Shown here piece by piece: positions 1-8,834 of a stretch of DNA of 64,000 nucleotides. Numbering within the stretch: the first letter of the stretch is position 1; each line of letters opens with the position of its first letter. The notes beneath the pieces are model-generated. The model was not told where the DNA came from and did no database searches. It saw only the letters and a program-made list of their open reading frames with translations. Source of the DNA: Verrucomicrobiota bacterium (GTDB lineage Bacteria > Verrucomicrobiota > Verrucomicrobiia > Limisphaerales > J093); NCBI GenBank assembly GCA_027493615.1, contig JAOSKK010000023.1, positions 310,001 through 374,000 on the forward strand, in the 5' to 3' direction. Position numbers and translations under genes: made by a program.

Positions 1-612
1 AATAGACGAAATTGGCCTCGCTGAGGCGCTGCGTGCCGGTCTGGTAAATCCGGCCATAACGCTTGGCCGTGGCCACCACCGCCTGGCCTTCGGCAATCGT
101 CATCGAGGAAGGTTTCTCGGAATAGATGTCCTTCCCCGCGCGCATCGCCAGGACGGCCATGAACGCGTGCAACCGGTCGCCGGTCGTGCTCAGGAGCGCA
201 TCGATATCCGTCCGCGTGGCCAGGAACTCGCGGGTGTCGCTGTAGAGCGCGCAATCGTTGTTGCCGTACCGCGCGTCCACCATCTTCTTCACCGCCTCGC
301 GCCGCTGCCGGTTCGGGTCACACGTCGCCACGAAGATCACGTCCTTCTCGGGCAGCATCCAGTTGAGGACCCTGACCCGCGCCCGCCGATCCCCAAGCCT
401 CCGAGCACGATCTTCTCGCTCGGCGGCACCGCGCCATCGCGACCGAGCACGGATGCCGGGATCACCAGCGGGGCCGCGGCCGCCGTTCCGGCGAGGGCGG
501 CGCGACGCAGGAACTGCCGCCGGCTCAGCGCCCCACCGGACAGACCGGCAGGACCCGGGGACGGGGAAACGACAGGGGAAGACACAGGAGGGGCAGGAGT
601 GCGAATTGACAT
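1..612 (-). CDS. Gfo/Idh/MocA-family oxidoreductase, Tat-exported, frameshifted, cut by left edge
   Basis: NAD(P)-dependent sugar or sugar-alcohol dehydrogenase family. The start has a twin-arginine signal (SRRQFLRRAALAGTAAAAP, about residues 30-48), followed by the Rossmann glycine motif GLGIGGRGSG. Near position 375 the frame breaks. The adjacent frame continues the same domain with FVATCDPN, then a GDRLHAFM stretch and the typical EKPSSMTIAEG motif that carries the family's catalytic-lysine region. One missing base restores a continuous protein. The C-terminal two thirds lie beyond the left edge. Verrucomicrobial genomes carry many such Tat-secreted paralogues; the substrate cannot be inferred. 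Family assignment is firm; whether the break is real or a sequencing error is open. Confidence 0.85.
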
Positions 613-738
613 GCGCGGACTCTAGCAACCGCCGCCGCCGGGTGAAGTGGAAATTCTCGCACTTGCTTGCGGAGGAGGGGGCGCTTGCGGCGCGGTTCCC
701 CTCCGGTCTCCGGCTGCCTCGACGCCGTGCGCGACCTA

Positions 739-845
739 CAAAAAAGCGGCGCTGAAGCCCACGCACTCCAAACGCGTTGCGCCAGCCGGGCGGCGTGGCG
801 ATCGCGAAGCGTCTGGAGTGCGGCGTCTTCCAGCGCAGCTTCTTG
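739..845. repeat. Module R hairpin repeat, copy 1
   Basis: Imperfect inverted repeat in the gap between two leftward genes (613-888). Its arms include CGCACTCCAAACGC (762-775) and GCGTCTGGAGTGCG (809-822), extended outward by GCGGCGCTGAAG on the left and its near-complement on the right. Related copies lie at about 2694-2799, 34481-34591 and 37228-37330. The rest of the gap shows no gene. Confidence 0.8.
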
Positions 846-888
846 TGCCCCTCCTCGCGGCCGCCGATCCCACCAGTCTGCCCTCGGC

Positions 889-2409
889 TCACCGCTCTCC
901 TCCCGGCTCGACGGGTGGTTCCGTCAGCCGTTGGGACACCGCGCGCAGGGCGGTCGTCGCGGCCTGGCTGACCTGCGAGTCGGGTTCGAGCATCTGCCGG
1001 CGCAAGGGCTCCAGGCTCTTGGCGGTGCCAATCTCACCCAGCAGCCAGCAGACCTGACGCCGCGTCTCCGCGTGCCGCTGTTCGAGCAGGGCCAATGCGG
1101 CCGGTTCAGCCGCGGCCCCGAAACCCTTCAGTGCGTTGAGCGCTGCCTGGACGTCGCCGCTTCCCCGCGCAACCAGGTCCGCCAAAGGCCCGATGGCGCG
1201 CGGGTCTTTGAGGCACCCGACGCGCTCGAGGACGCCTGGTTGTTCGCCCGGCTGGGACCACTGCAAGAGCCTCAACATGGCCGGCAGTTCGGCGGCGGTG
1301 CCGTAACGACCCAGCAGGCTGGCCCCAGTAGCCCGCGCCGTATAGTCGGCGGACTGCGCCAGCCGCACGGCCAGCGCCAACAACTCGGGCGTCGGGCTTT
1401 CGACCTTCGCGGTCTGCAGGCGGTTGAGCGCCGTGACGCGGCGGGTGTCGTCGGGCACCTCGGCGTCCAGGAGCAACTGCGTCAGTTCGTCGGCCGGGAT
1501 CGGCGGTGGCGGTCCCTCCGGCTGTGGTTTCAGAGCTTCCAGCGCCTGGCCGAGTTCGTCGCCTTCGAGCCGCCGCACCTCGAGGGCCATCGGCCGGCGT
1601 TGGGTCAGGGTCGGGGTGGTGACGGTGGAGAGGGCCTGAAGCCGGAGTTCCCGCAGTTGGCCCAACGTGCGGTCGAACACGACGGTCCCCTCCGCTGAGG
1701 CTTGCAGCCGCGGGGTGTCGCCGCTCAGCAGGAGCGAGGTCAGTTCGATCGACTTGGCCCAGGACATCGTGGTTTCCGTGGATTCCGTCACGCGCCCGCG
1801 GACAGTCCGGTTGACGGCCAGGCGGGTGGGCGGTCGTCCAGGGTAGCCGCCGTAGTAGTAGGGGGGGTAGTTTGCAGGTCCTCGACGGGCGGCAAGGGGC
1901 GGTGTCTCGTCGGGGATCCCGCACTCAGCCCGGGTGCTCCACTCGCCAGGGGTCGCTGGAGGCACCGGCTCGAAAAACAGGGCGGGCAGGCTGCCGAACG
2001 GTGCCGGCAGATCCGTGTCAAAGCTCGTCTCCTGAACGACCCGTCCCCACGGGTCGACACCGAGCGCCACCTGCGGTTGAAGGTGCACGGGCCGCGGAAA
2101 CCATCCCCCACCCATGCCGGGCGGAAACGGTCCGCCGAAAGCGGGGCCGCGCATCGACTGCGGGCTCACCGTGCCCTGAAAGCCGATGGTGGCGACACCC
2201 TCCTCGACCGCGCGGGTGATCACGAACACCACGCCGGCGAGCGTGGTCGGTTCATCCTGGAACGTGGTCTCGAGAGTCACGCGGTAGGCGTTCGTCTGCG
2301 CAGGCGTGAACCGGTAACGCGGGACGTCAGGGGTCCCCGCCGTCAAGCCAGGCGAGGCGATCACCCAAGCCAGGGCTCCCAAGGCCAACCGGTGGAGGTG
2401 AGGTGTCAT
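889..2409 (-). CDS. secreted HEAT-repeat protein
   Basis: About 506 residues. The ATG at 2409 is chosen because it opens a signal peptide (LALGALAWVIASPGLTAG); the upstream in-frame extension runs into repeat DNA and lacks protein character. Residues 30-330 form a beta-rich region of unknown function with a Pro/Gly/Tyr-rich stretch near PPYYYGGYPGR. The last 170 residues are helical HEAT/PBS-lyase-like repeats (LLGRYGTAAELPAML, LKDPRAIGPLADLV, LLGEIGTAKSLEPLR). Such repeats usually mediate protein contacts. It lies upstream of and co-oriented with the oxidoreductase, but a repeat-bearing gap of 276 bases separates them. No enzymatic motif is visible. Confidence 0.75.
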   Translation of the reverse strand: MTPHLHRLALGALAWVIASPGLTAGTPDVPRYRFTPAQTNAYRVTLETTFQDEPTTLAGVVFVITRAVEEGVATIGFQGTVSPQSMRGPAFGGPFPPGMGGGWFPRPVHLQPQVALGVDPWGRVVQETSFDTDLPAPFGSLPALFFEPVPPATPGEWSTRAECGIPDETPPLAARRGPANYPPYYYGGYPGRPPTRLAVNRTVRGRVTESTETTMSWAKSIELTSLLLSGDTPRLQASAEGTVVFDRTLGQLRELRLQALSTVTTPTLTQRRPMALEVRRLEGDELGQALEALKPQPEGPPPPIPADELTQLLLDAEVPDDTRRVTALNRLQTAKVESPTPELLALAVRLAQSADYTARATGASLLGRYGTAAELPAMLRLLQWSQPGEQPGVLERVGCLKDPRAIGPLADLVARGSGDVQAALNALKGFGAAAEPAALALLEQRHAETRRQVCWLLGEIGTAKSLEPLRRQMLEPDSQVSQAATTALRAVSQRLTEPPVEPGGER

Positions 2410-2649
2410 GGCGGCATCGTGGTTCCGTCGGGCAGCCGGCGCAAGGACGCTGATTCCCTCGCCAGTCTGCGAGTCCCGTGTCGCGAGGTTGTTGAGAGAT
2501 TCTCGTTGCCGGAAGGCGCGCGGCGGTGCCAGATAAAGCCCGACCATGAAGAGCCGCCCGGCCAACTGCGTTGCCTTCGTCTGGGCAGGCGGGGTTTGTA
2601 CCGCCAGGGGCGGGTGCCTCGCCCGCTGGGTGCCCGGGAACTGGAGGCG

Positions 2650-2800
2650 GGGAAGCGGCCTGTTCCATCCGGACCTGCCCAGGAGCGATGAGGCTGAAAG
2701 CGCCGGTAAACCGGACGCACTCCAGACGCTTCACGCGGCACACGCGGGTTCCGCAATTCGCGAGGCGTATGGAGTGCGGAGGTTCACCCCCGCTTTTCGT
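2650..2800. repeat. Composite repeat: module L followed by module R (copy 2)
   Basis: Module L (GGGAAGCGGCCTGTTCC, then GGACCTG) at about 2650-2690 is followed by the module R hairpin. The R arms are CGCCGGTAAACCGGACGCAC..CTCCAGACGC (about 2694-2729) and GCGTATGGAGTGCGGAGGTTCACC (2765-2788). It occupies most of the gap 2410-2809 between the divergent HEAT-repeat and pseudopilin genes and abuts the pseudopilin start, so it could influence that gene's 5' leader. Confidence 0.8.
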
Positions 2801-2809
2801 GCACGGGTC

Positions 2810-3538
2810 ATGGGAGTGCCGGCCGGGTTCACCCTGATCGAGTTGCTGGTGGTGATTGCCATCATCGCGATCCTTGCGGGGCTGTTGCTGCCGGCGCTCG
2901 CGCAGGCGAAAGAAAAGGCCGCTCGCAGTTACTGCGTGAACAACAACAAGCAACTGGCCCTGGCCCTGTTGATGTACACCGATGACCAGCGCGATACGAT
3001 GCCCTGGCCGAACTGGGCCAATGACTACGGTCCCGGCTGGCTCTACCAGCCCGTGGGCGGGCGCGCCCCCGACCCGCTGCGCACCAACGAACGACCGTAC
3101 ATCGAGCGCGGTCTTTACTGGCCCTACCTCAACGAGCGCAAGGTCTACAACTGCCCGCTGGACAAGACCAATCACATCTCCTGGCAGCGGCGGCAACAGC
3201 GCCTTTCGAGCTACATCATGAACGGCGCCGTGTGCAGCTTCGGCCGTTTCACCCAAGGCCGGACTCACAAGATCAGCGCGTTCAACCCGGCCGCTTATGT
3301 CCACTGGGAGCCCGAGATCAAAGACTGGGGCGGCGTGTGGGGCCCGAATCCCGGTCACGACGCCAGCCAGTTCCCCAACGAGGCCGAAGGCATCGGCCGC
3401 CGCCACAAGAAAGGCGCGGTGGTGACCGGCTTCAGCGGCCACGTGCACTTCATCACCTTCGAGCAGTTCCAGCGAGAACAACGCTCAGGCAAGCCCGGCC
3501 TGCTCTGGTGCGTGCCCGACAGCCCCACGGGCGAATGA
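2810..3538 (+). CDS. type II secretion/type IV pilin-like pseudopilin
   Basis: 242 residues. The N-terminus [17 protein letters not shown] is a class III signal: prepilin peptidase would cut after Gly7 and methylate Phe8, with Glu at +5. A hydrophobic helix and then [11 protein letters not shown] lead into a globular C-terminal domain rich in Trp/Tyr/Pro. This is the expanded pseudopilin family of Verrucomicrobia and Planctomycetes, usually a surface or secreted protein rather than a structural pilin. The ATG at 2810 is chosen because it sits seven codons before the signal; the longer frame upstream is only translated repeat DNA. It stands alone with no secretion genes beside it. Function unknown. 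Confidence 0.85.
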   Translation: MGVPAGFTLIELLVVIAIIAILAGLLLPALAQAKEKAARSYCVNNNKQLALALLMYTDDQRDTMPWPNWANDYGPGWLYQPVGGRAPDPLRTNERPYIERGLYWPYLNERKVYNCPLDKTNHISWQRRQQRLSSYIMNGAVCSFGRFTQGRTHKISAFNPAAYVHWEPEIKDWGGVWGPNPGHDASQFPNEAEGIGRRHKKGAVVTGFSGHVHFITFEQFQREQRSGKPGLLWCVPDSPTGE

Positions 3539-3651
3539 AGCGCTGCCTCATCACCGCGGGAACCCCCGCACACTCTGCGGCCGCCGGTCTCACGGGACCT
3601 GCGGCCGGCCCCGTCAACCCCTAGCGAACACAACCCCGAACGAACCACATC

Positions 3652-4482
3652 ATGGGCAAGATCCACATCGGACTGAACGCGGAGTTTTCGCGCAGCTCGG
3701 ACAAACCCTTCGAATGGGCCGTCAAAGCCGCCGCCGACATGGGCTACAAGTTCTTCGAACCCATGGTCCACTTCGGCCGCGAACTCATGAGCGAAGCCGG
3801 GTACTTCCACACCGTGTCGATGTTCGATGATCCTTGGCGGATCAAGGATGCCTGTGACCAGGCGGGCCTGACCATCTCCGGCCTCCAATCCCACGGCCCC
3901 CTCGGACGCCCGGACGTCCACGGCGAGTACATCAAACTGGCCATCCGCGTCGCGGCCGAGATCGGCGTGCCGGTCATCAACACCGACGAGGGCATCAAGG
4001 CCAAGTGGACCAGCGAGGAGGAGGATTTCGTGCTGATCAAATACACCCTCCAGGAAGCGGCGTTCATCGCCGAACGACGCGGCGTCAAGATCGGCATCGA
4101 GCCTCATGCCCAGTACTCGCGGCATCCGGACGGGCTGGACCGCATCTATCATCTCGTGAAATCACCCGCCATCGGGATCAACTTCGACACCGGCAACGCC
4201 TATCTGTGCGGGCATGACGTCTATGCCTGGCTTGAACGGGTGGCGAGCCGGCTGGTGCACCTGCACGCGAAGGACATCTCCGTCGCCCACTCGGAGGCCG
4301 AACGCGGCAAGGTGACCGGCACCCCGGTCGGCTGCGCCTGCGGCGAGGGGGTGCTGGACTGGGAACGCATCATCCGGATTGTGCGCGAGAAGTGCCCGCG
4401 CGACATCGTGTTCTCCGTCGAATGCGGCACGCCCGCCCAAGCCGCCAAGAGCCTCGCCCACCTCACCCCGTTGGCTGGATAG
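3652..4482 (+). CDS. sugar phosphate isomerase/epimerase-like TIM barrel
   Basis: 276 residues, full length for the AP-endonuclease-2/xylose-isomerase-like superfamily. The expected divalent-metal ligands are present: Glu in KIGIEPHAQ, Asp in GINFDTGNAYL, His in VHLHAKD and the terminal Glu in VFSVECGT. No signal peptide, so cytoplasmic. Likely role is isomerisation or epimerisation (or related lyase chemistry) of a sugar or sugar acid; the substrate cannot be told. The start at 3652 lacks an obvious Shine-Dalgarno sequence, but the protein begins in register with the first strand (KIHIGLN). Nearby genes do not form a clear pathway. Confidence 0.85.
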   Translation: MGKIHIGLNAEFSRSSDKPFEWAVKAAADMGYKFFEPMVHFGRELMSEAGYFHTVSMFDDPWRIKDACDQAGLTISGLQSHGPLGRPDVHGEYIKLAIRVAAEIGVPVINTDEGIKAKWTSEEEDFVLIKYTLQEAAFIAERRGVKIGIEPHAQYSRHPDGLDRIYHLVKSPAIGINFDTGNAYLCGHDVYAWLERVASRLVHLHAKDISVAHSEAERGKVTGTPVGCACGEGVLDWERIIRIVREKCPRDIVFSVECGTPAQAAKSLAHLTPLAG

Positions 4483-4508
4483 CCCCCCGAAGGCGTCCGC
4501 CCTGACCC

Positions 4509-4613
4509 GTAGGCGCCGACGTCAGGAGGCGAGAGCCAATCGTAGGCGCCGACGTCAGGAGGCGAAGTGGTGATCGCCCCCGAGGTAAGACGCCTCCTCA
4601 CGTCGGCGCCTAC
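4509..4613. repeat. GTAGGCGCCGACGT repeats (module D): two direct copies and one inverted
   Basis: A 23-base unit beginning GTAGGCGCCGACGT and ending GGAGGCG occurs at 4509-4531 and 4542-4564, with an inverted copy at 4591-4613 differing at one base (GTC versus GTG). The inverted pair can form a 23-base stem. It sits in the gap between the isomerase-like gene and the ABM-like gene (4483-4676); no coding potential. Confidence 0.9.
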
Positions 4614-4676
4614 GGGTTCCGGCTGTCGCGGGTCCCGGCTTGCGGCAGCGGCGGCTGACGGGCATCCTCGCCGCCG

Positions 4677-5051
4677 ATGAATCCAATCGAGCGCGCCGTC
4701 AGCATCCACCCCTACTTCAACGTTCACCCCGGCCGGATGGCCGAGGTGAAGGCCTTGTTTCGCGAGTTTGTCGACCGGGCGGCCAAGGAGGACAAGGTCC
4801 TGTACTATGAGTTCACGCTCAACGGCGAGCAGGTGTTCTGTCGCGAGGCGTATGTCGGGGCCGAAGGTGTGCTGGCGCACCTCAAGAACGTCGGGGATGT
4901 GCTCGACAAGTTCCTCAAGATCGCCGACCTGGTCCGCCTCGAGGTGCACGGCCCAGCCGAAGAACTCGAGCCCCTCAAAGGTCCGATGGAGGCTCTCAAG
5001 CCGGCCTGGTTCGTGTACGAACACGGCCTGACACGCCCGAAAGCCACCTAA
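4677..5051 (+). CDS. small ABM-like (dimeric alpha/beta barrel) protein
   Basis: 124 residues. The pattern of an early strand (IHPYFNVHPGRMAEVKALF), a helix, YYEFTLNGEQVFCREAYV and a second helix (AHLKNVGDVLDKFLKI) fits the ferredoxin-like fold of antibiotic-biosynthesis-monooxygenase (ABM) domains. Those proteins may be small monooxygenases or simply dimeric binding proteins; no catalytic residue can be assigned. No signal peptide. Separated from the upstream gene by module D repeats. The fold call is inference from sequence pattern. Confidence 0.65.
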   Translation: MNPIERAVSIHPYFNVHPGRMAEVKALFREFVDRAAKEDKVLYYEFTLNGEQVFCREAYVGAEGVLAHLKNVGDVLDKFLKIADLVRLEVHGPAEELEPLKGPMEALKPAWFVYEHGLTRPKAT

Positions 5052-5087
5052 ACGGAGTGTCACGTACCCGCTGTAGACATACCGGCT

Positions 5088-5110
5088 GTAGGCGCCGACG
5101 TCAGGAGGCG
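5088..5110 (+). repeat. single module D repeat
   Basis: One copy of the GTAGGCGCCGACGT..GGAGGCG unit, between the convergent ends of the ABM-like and GHKL ATPase genes, same orientation as the copies at 4509 and 4542. Confidence 0.85.
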
Positions 5111-5120
5111 CTTTGGGTCG

Positions 5121-6920
5121 TTACCTCAGGTTCTCCTCGGTATAGAGCGAAAGCTCGATCAGCCGTTCCAGGAGGTCTCCCGGTGGGATGCCGGCAAAGT
5201 TCTTCGCCACGAGCTCCTTGGCGAAGAGCCGGCAGATGTACCGCACTTTGAGTGCCTTGTTCCTCGACGCGAACACGAAGTCGCGGTGGCCGTTGTTGAT
5301 CACCACCACGTTCTGGTCGGCCCGATACCGCGAGCGCCAAAGCTCACCCGGGGCCTTCTGAAACGTGTAGCTCGGGATCCCCTGCTTGCTGGCTTCCTTG
5401 GTAGGATTCTCCAGCAGGAGGGAGTCGGTGATGGTGATCAAGGCCTCCGCGGTGCATTCGATGTCCCCCTGCCGGACCACGAGCCGAAGCCGGGTAAGGC
5501 CGGGTTCCGCGGGCGCTTTAAACGTCACGATTTCGCCGGCGGCGTTCTCGAGCGTCCCTTCGCCTTCGAGAATGTCCCAGCGCAAGACGAGGTTCTGTTC
5601 CACCACACGATTCGAGCGGTCCCGGGCAATGGAACGGAAGTTCCTGGCCGCACCCACCGGAACCACGCTGGATGCCGGTGAGATCCGGACGCTGAACAGC
5701 GGGCCGGCGAACTCGAAGAAGTCCTTCTGCGCCGACTCCGGTTCCGGTTCCGATGCCGTTTGGCCCGCAGCGTCGGCGGTCATTCCCAGCATGTCCCCCT
5801 CGCCCTCTGGCTGGCCATGCGGGGTCTTGGGGCGCTTGGGGCCGCCTTGGTGGATGTCAAACCAGTCGTACTCCTCGGCCGGCAGAATCAGCAGGGCCTC
5901 CTTGAGTGCCCTTTGAACGGAGCGGAGGACTTCGCGGCTCGTTTGCTCCTCCTCGGCCCGTTGTTGCTCCTCGATCAGCCGCAGCAGCTCGTTTTCCAAA
6001 GGGGCCAGTTCCTGCGTCATCCGATGGTAAGCCTCGTCCTGGATGATGCCGCTTCGAGTCCCCGGAGTGAGGTTCAGGTAGGGGACATCCAGAAGGCCTT
6101 GCAGGTAACCGCTGGTCCAAGGGGCCTTGCTGAACTCGGCCAGCGTCGCGAGGTTCTCCAGCACCCGGGTGCCCTGCCGGTACAGCCCGACGGCGTTGGC
6201 GGGCCCGGGCCGGCTGAGGTACAGCTCCAGGTAAAGCTCGCCCGGGGAAAGCCGCCGCATCTCGTGGAGCAACCGCCCTTCGAACTGCCGGGGCTCGACC
6301 TTGTATTCGGCTCGCGCCGTTCGATCAATCACGCGGATCTCCACCCCCGAACTCCGGATCCGGTCCCGGAGTTCTGACGCGAGGTACCATTGGATCTTCT
6401 CGCCGCTGAACTGTTTGATACCCGGGAGGATGTTCTTGACCAGCAGCTCGGTGCCCGCTTCCCGAATCAACAGCCGCTTGCGCGTGATCCGGTAGCCGGG
6501 GTCGCCCCGCTTCATGTGCATCTGGTACGTCTTGCCATCCGCACCCGCCGAGGTCAGCACCAGCTCCTCCCCCACCGTCCAGAAGCTCAGGAGCCCGATG
6601 CCGAACTCGCCCTGGATGCCGGTCGCCCCCTCCGCTTTGAGGCGCCGCTTGATCGAATCACAGATGTGCGTGGCCACGTACTCGAAATCCGGCAGCCCCT
6701 CGCTGTTGCGACGAATCCCCTCGCCGTCGTCTTTCAAGCGAAGGAAATGGACCCCGTGCTCCTTGCCGCGGATGAGCGTGATTCGCCGGGCACCGGCATC
6801 GATGCTGTTCTCGACGAACTCGGCCACCGCCTTGAGCGGATTGCTCTGGGACAAGGCGATGATGCGGATGGCGTTCCAGTTGTCGCCGATCCGTAGCTTC
6901 CCGGTTTCCTGGTCTTTCAT
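5121..6920 (-). CDS. GHKL (Hsp90/MutL/MORC-type) ATPase with C-terminal Ig-like segment
   Basis: About 599 residues from the ATG at 6920; the longer upstream frame is repeat DNA. ATP-binding motifs are clear: N-box EFVENSIDA (residues 34-42) with the catalytic Glu and Mg-binding Asn, DDGEGI (64-69), and the lid GEFGIGL (104-110). A transducer-like middle region is followed by a Gln/Glu-rich coiled-coil stretch (about 310-340), a low-complexity linker and a beta-rich Ig-like segment (about 395-480, FRSIARDRS..LRWDILEGEGTLE). The C-terminus ends in basic helices. Architecture resembles MutL/MORC-like ATPases that act as ATP-driven clamps. No nuclease or kinase domain is evident. Flanked by repeats and not in an operon, so partners are unknown. 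Confidence 0.8.
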   Translation of the reverse strand: MKDQETGKLRIGDNWNAIRIIALSQSNPLKAVAEFVENSIDAGARRITLIRGKEHGVHFLRLKDDGEGIRRNSEGLPDFEYVATHICDSIKRRLKAEGATGIQGEFGIGLLSFWTVGEELVLTSAGADGKTYQMHMKRGDPGYRITRKRLLIREAGTELLVKNILPGIKQFSGEKIQWYLASELRDRIRSSGVEIRVIDRTARAEYKVEPRQFEGRLLHEMRRLSPGELYLELYLSRPGPANAVGLYRQGTRVLENLATLAEFSKAPWTSGYLQGLLDVPYLNLTPGTRSGIIQDEAYHRMTQELAPLENELLRLIEEQQRAEEEQTSREVLRSVQRALKEALLILPAEEYDWFDIHQGGPKRPKTPHGQPEGEGDMLGMTADAAGQTASEPEPESAQKDFFEFAGPLFSVRISPASSVVPVGAARNFRSIARDRSNRVVEQNLVLRWDILEGEGTLENAAGEIVTFKAPAEPGLTRLRLVVRQGDIECTAEALITITDSLLLENPTKEASKQGIPSYTFQKAPGELWRSRYRADQNVVVINNGHRDFVFASRNKALKVRYICRLFAKELVAKNFAGIPPGDLLERLIELSLYTEENLR

Positions 6921-7018
6921 GGGCTGGGGCGGTGGTGAGAAGGCGATCCGCTCCGATCCCGCCGGGGCGACTGGACCGGGGGAAAGGTCTTCATGACGGC
7001 TCGTCGGGGGCGGTGTTT

Positions 7019-7215
7019 GGGAAGCGGCCTGCTCCTTGCGGACCTGCTTGGGGACCATGAACCACGGAGGGTGCAGGCTGGAAGCCCGCACCACAGTCAA
7101 ATGGAGCGCCCTCCGCAGCCCAATCCCCGATGTCCGTAATCGGCGGAGAATCCGGGACGGGAAGTCCTCCACCGATTACGGACATCGGGGATTGGGAAAG
7201 CGACGTGGTTCTCGT
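7019..7215. repeat. Composite repeat: modules L, B and F
   Basis: Module L (GAAGCGGCCTGCTCC..GGACCTGCTTGG) starts at about 7019. Module B (GTGCAGGCTGGAAGCCCGCA, 7071-7090) follows. Module F comes next, with perfect 25-base arms at 7119-7143 and 7172-7196 (CCCAATCCCCGATGTCCGTA..), closed by GCGACGTGGTTCTC. It lies upstream of the GHKL gene. Confidence 0.9.
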
Positions 7216-7278
7216 GGATCTGCCCACGGACACTGAACCCTCCCTGCTGGGTCGGCGGGCCCGGCCGGCAGGTTGTAG

Positions 7279-7298
7279 GCCCGGTGTTCTCACCGGGC
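7279..7298. repeat. short perfect hairpin GCCCGGTG-TTCT-CACCGGGC
   Basis: Eight-base perfect stem with a TTCT loop. A degenerate cousin (AGCCCGGAGGTCTCACCCCC) is found at about 60291, suggesting another small repeat family. It lies within the gene-free stretch 6921-7528, which otherwise holds the L/B/F composite, a TTGGTTGG-rich tract (about 7432-7468) and the hairpin at 7478. Confidence 0.6.
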
Positions 7299-7477
7299 GG
7301 TTCATGGGAACGCGGTGCTCGGGAGGGTGTGGAGGAGCTTCAAAACTGGCACTGCACCTGCTTAGTAAAACCATGTGGAACGGCACGGCCCCTCGCGGGG
7401 TCGGATTCGTCGCAAGACGTTGGTTCCGTTCCAGTTTGGTTGGTTGTTGTTTGGTTGGTTGCAGTGGTTGGGGTCAT

Positions 7478-7514
7478 GAGTGGCGGATCTGACTTGGGAG
7501 TCGGGTCCGCCACT
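7478..7514 (-). terminator. hairpin just downstream of the aldo/keto reductase gene
   Basis: GAGTGGCGGA and TCCGCCACTC form a perfect ten-base stem 15-50 bases past the reductase stop. There is no clear U-tract on the transcribed side, so this may be a processing or stability hairpin rather than a classic intrinsic terminator. Confidence 0.4.
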
Positions 7515-7528
7515 CTCCATTTCGGTCC

Positions 7529-8475
7529 TCAAGCCTTCATCGTTTGGTTGATGCGCCGGACGCTGTCGTCCACCTGTTCCGTGGACAGCATCCCGATCGT
7601 CATCGCGTCCACCAGATCGTTGCCGATCACGTAGCGCAGCGAGGCGTCCTTCTCGTCGGGCTTGGTGAGCTTGCCGGCGCCGAAGATCTTCATACCCACG
7701 ACGGCCTTGCCGTTGGCACGAGCCCGCCGCAGGGTCTCCGTCACGGCCTCGACCGTGTCGTCACACGAGTACTCGTCGCCGCCCTTGTGGTTGATCCGGG
7801 CGAAAATGACGTCCACCCACGGGTCGGCGGCCGCCAGTTTCAGGGCGCCGTGATGATGGCAGGAGACGCCGACGGCGCGAACGACGCCTTTCTGCTTCAG
7901 CTCGGCGAGGCCGTCGCGGATGCCGGCAAATTCTTCCTGCCACTTGTCGTTCACCATGCAGTGGATGAGGCAAATGTCGATCTGATCGCGATCCAGCTCC
8001 TTCCGGAACCGGTCCACTTCCTCCAGGCCGTTCTTCGAGGGCGTCACCCAATCCTCGCGACGCGGCCAGATCTTGGTGAGGACGACGTACTTGTCCCGGT
8101 CAACACCCTTGAGCGCGGTGCGCACAAACGGGTGCGATCCGTACAGGTCGGCAAGGTCGAGGAAGTTCACGCCTTCGTCCAGGCTGTGGCGGAGCAGGCG
8201 GGTGAAGGCGTCCTGGCCCAGGCGGGTGTGGTCCGACGAGCGACGGTACCCGTTGAAACCGGTGCCTTGGGCCAGGTAGGAGCAGCGAATCCCGGTCCTG
8301 CCCAGCGTGACGCGGTCCGACGCCGAGCGGGGTTTGGCGGCGGCGGCCAGGGGGCGGTCATCAGCAGACCAGCACCGGCGAGGGAGGTCTGGATGAAGCG
8401 ACGACGGCTCTGGAGGCGGGCGGCGGTCCCCGGGCGGGCCGGGGAAGGTTTCGAGATCGAGAGGGGTGAGTTCAT
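7529..8475 (-). CDS. aldo/keto reductase with Tat signal, frameshifted
   Basis: About 315 residues across a break. The start at 8475 gives a twin-arginine leader (SRRRFIQTSLAGAGLLMTA). The frame shifts near 8345 at a run of five G (plus strand); one more base gives AAAAKPRSASDRVTLGRTGIR and an unbroken reductase. Downstream are the barrel motifs DLADLYGSHP (catalytic Asp/Tyr), VVLTKIWPR (Lys) and CLIHCM (His), then the cofactor region near the C-terminus. A periplasmic NAD(P)H-type reductase role is inferred from family plus leader; Tat export suggests it folds with cofactor before export. Upstream DNA (8488-8515) is AT-richer and may hold the promoter. Confidence 0.8.
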
Positions 8476-8711
8476 CGGCTTAACAGTCTATTAACAGTCC
8501 GTGATGTTGCTACGGCCAAGCGTGCGCGAAAATAGCCCCCGCGCCGCTGCCCGCCAACTGCAATCTCGGCTGAGCCAAGGGCTCCAATGGGGAGAGCACC
8601 ACAAGTCGGCGCTACGAGGTCTGCCGTCGGACGAGCAATGTCCCCGTTCCACCTGGCTGCCCAGGCCAAAGAGCCGCGGCTCTGGGCGACGGATCGTTTG
8701 CGGCTGCACCA

Positions 8712-8800
8712 GGGGAAGCGTCCTGTTCCGGCCGGACCGTCTCGGTGACCATGAACCGCGGATGCTGGAACAACTGGAGCCGCAACCGGTCGAACCCAAC
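8712..8800. repeat. module L-like repeat
   Basis: GGGAAGCGTCCTGTTCC..GGACCGTCTCGGTGACCATGAACCGCGGA resembles module L at 7019 (which also has GACCATGAACCACGGA) and at 2650. It lies in the gene-free stretch 8476-8834 upstream of the aldo/keto reductase. Nothing else is recognised there beyond a possible AT-rich promoter next to 8475. Confidence 0.6.
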
Positions 8801-8834
8801 TCCGGCCCCGGCGATGCGAAGCGTCGCACCCGGA

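Noticed and set aside
7432..7468. TTGGTTGG-rich tract as a possible small RNA or G-quadruplex
   Set aside because: Only pairs of G occur and no partner structure is visible; too weak to call.
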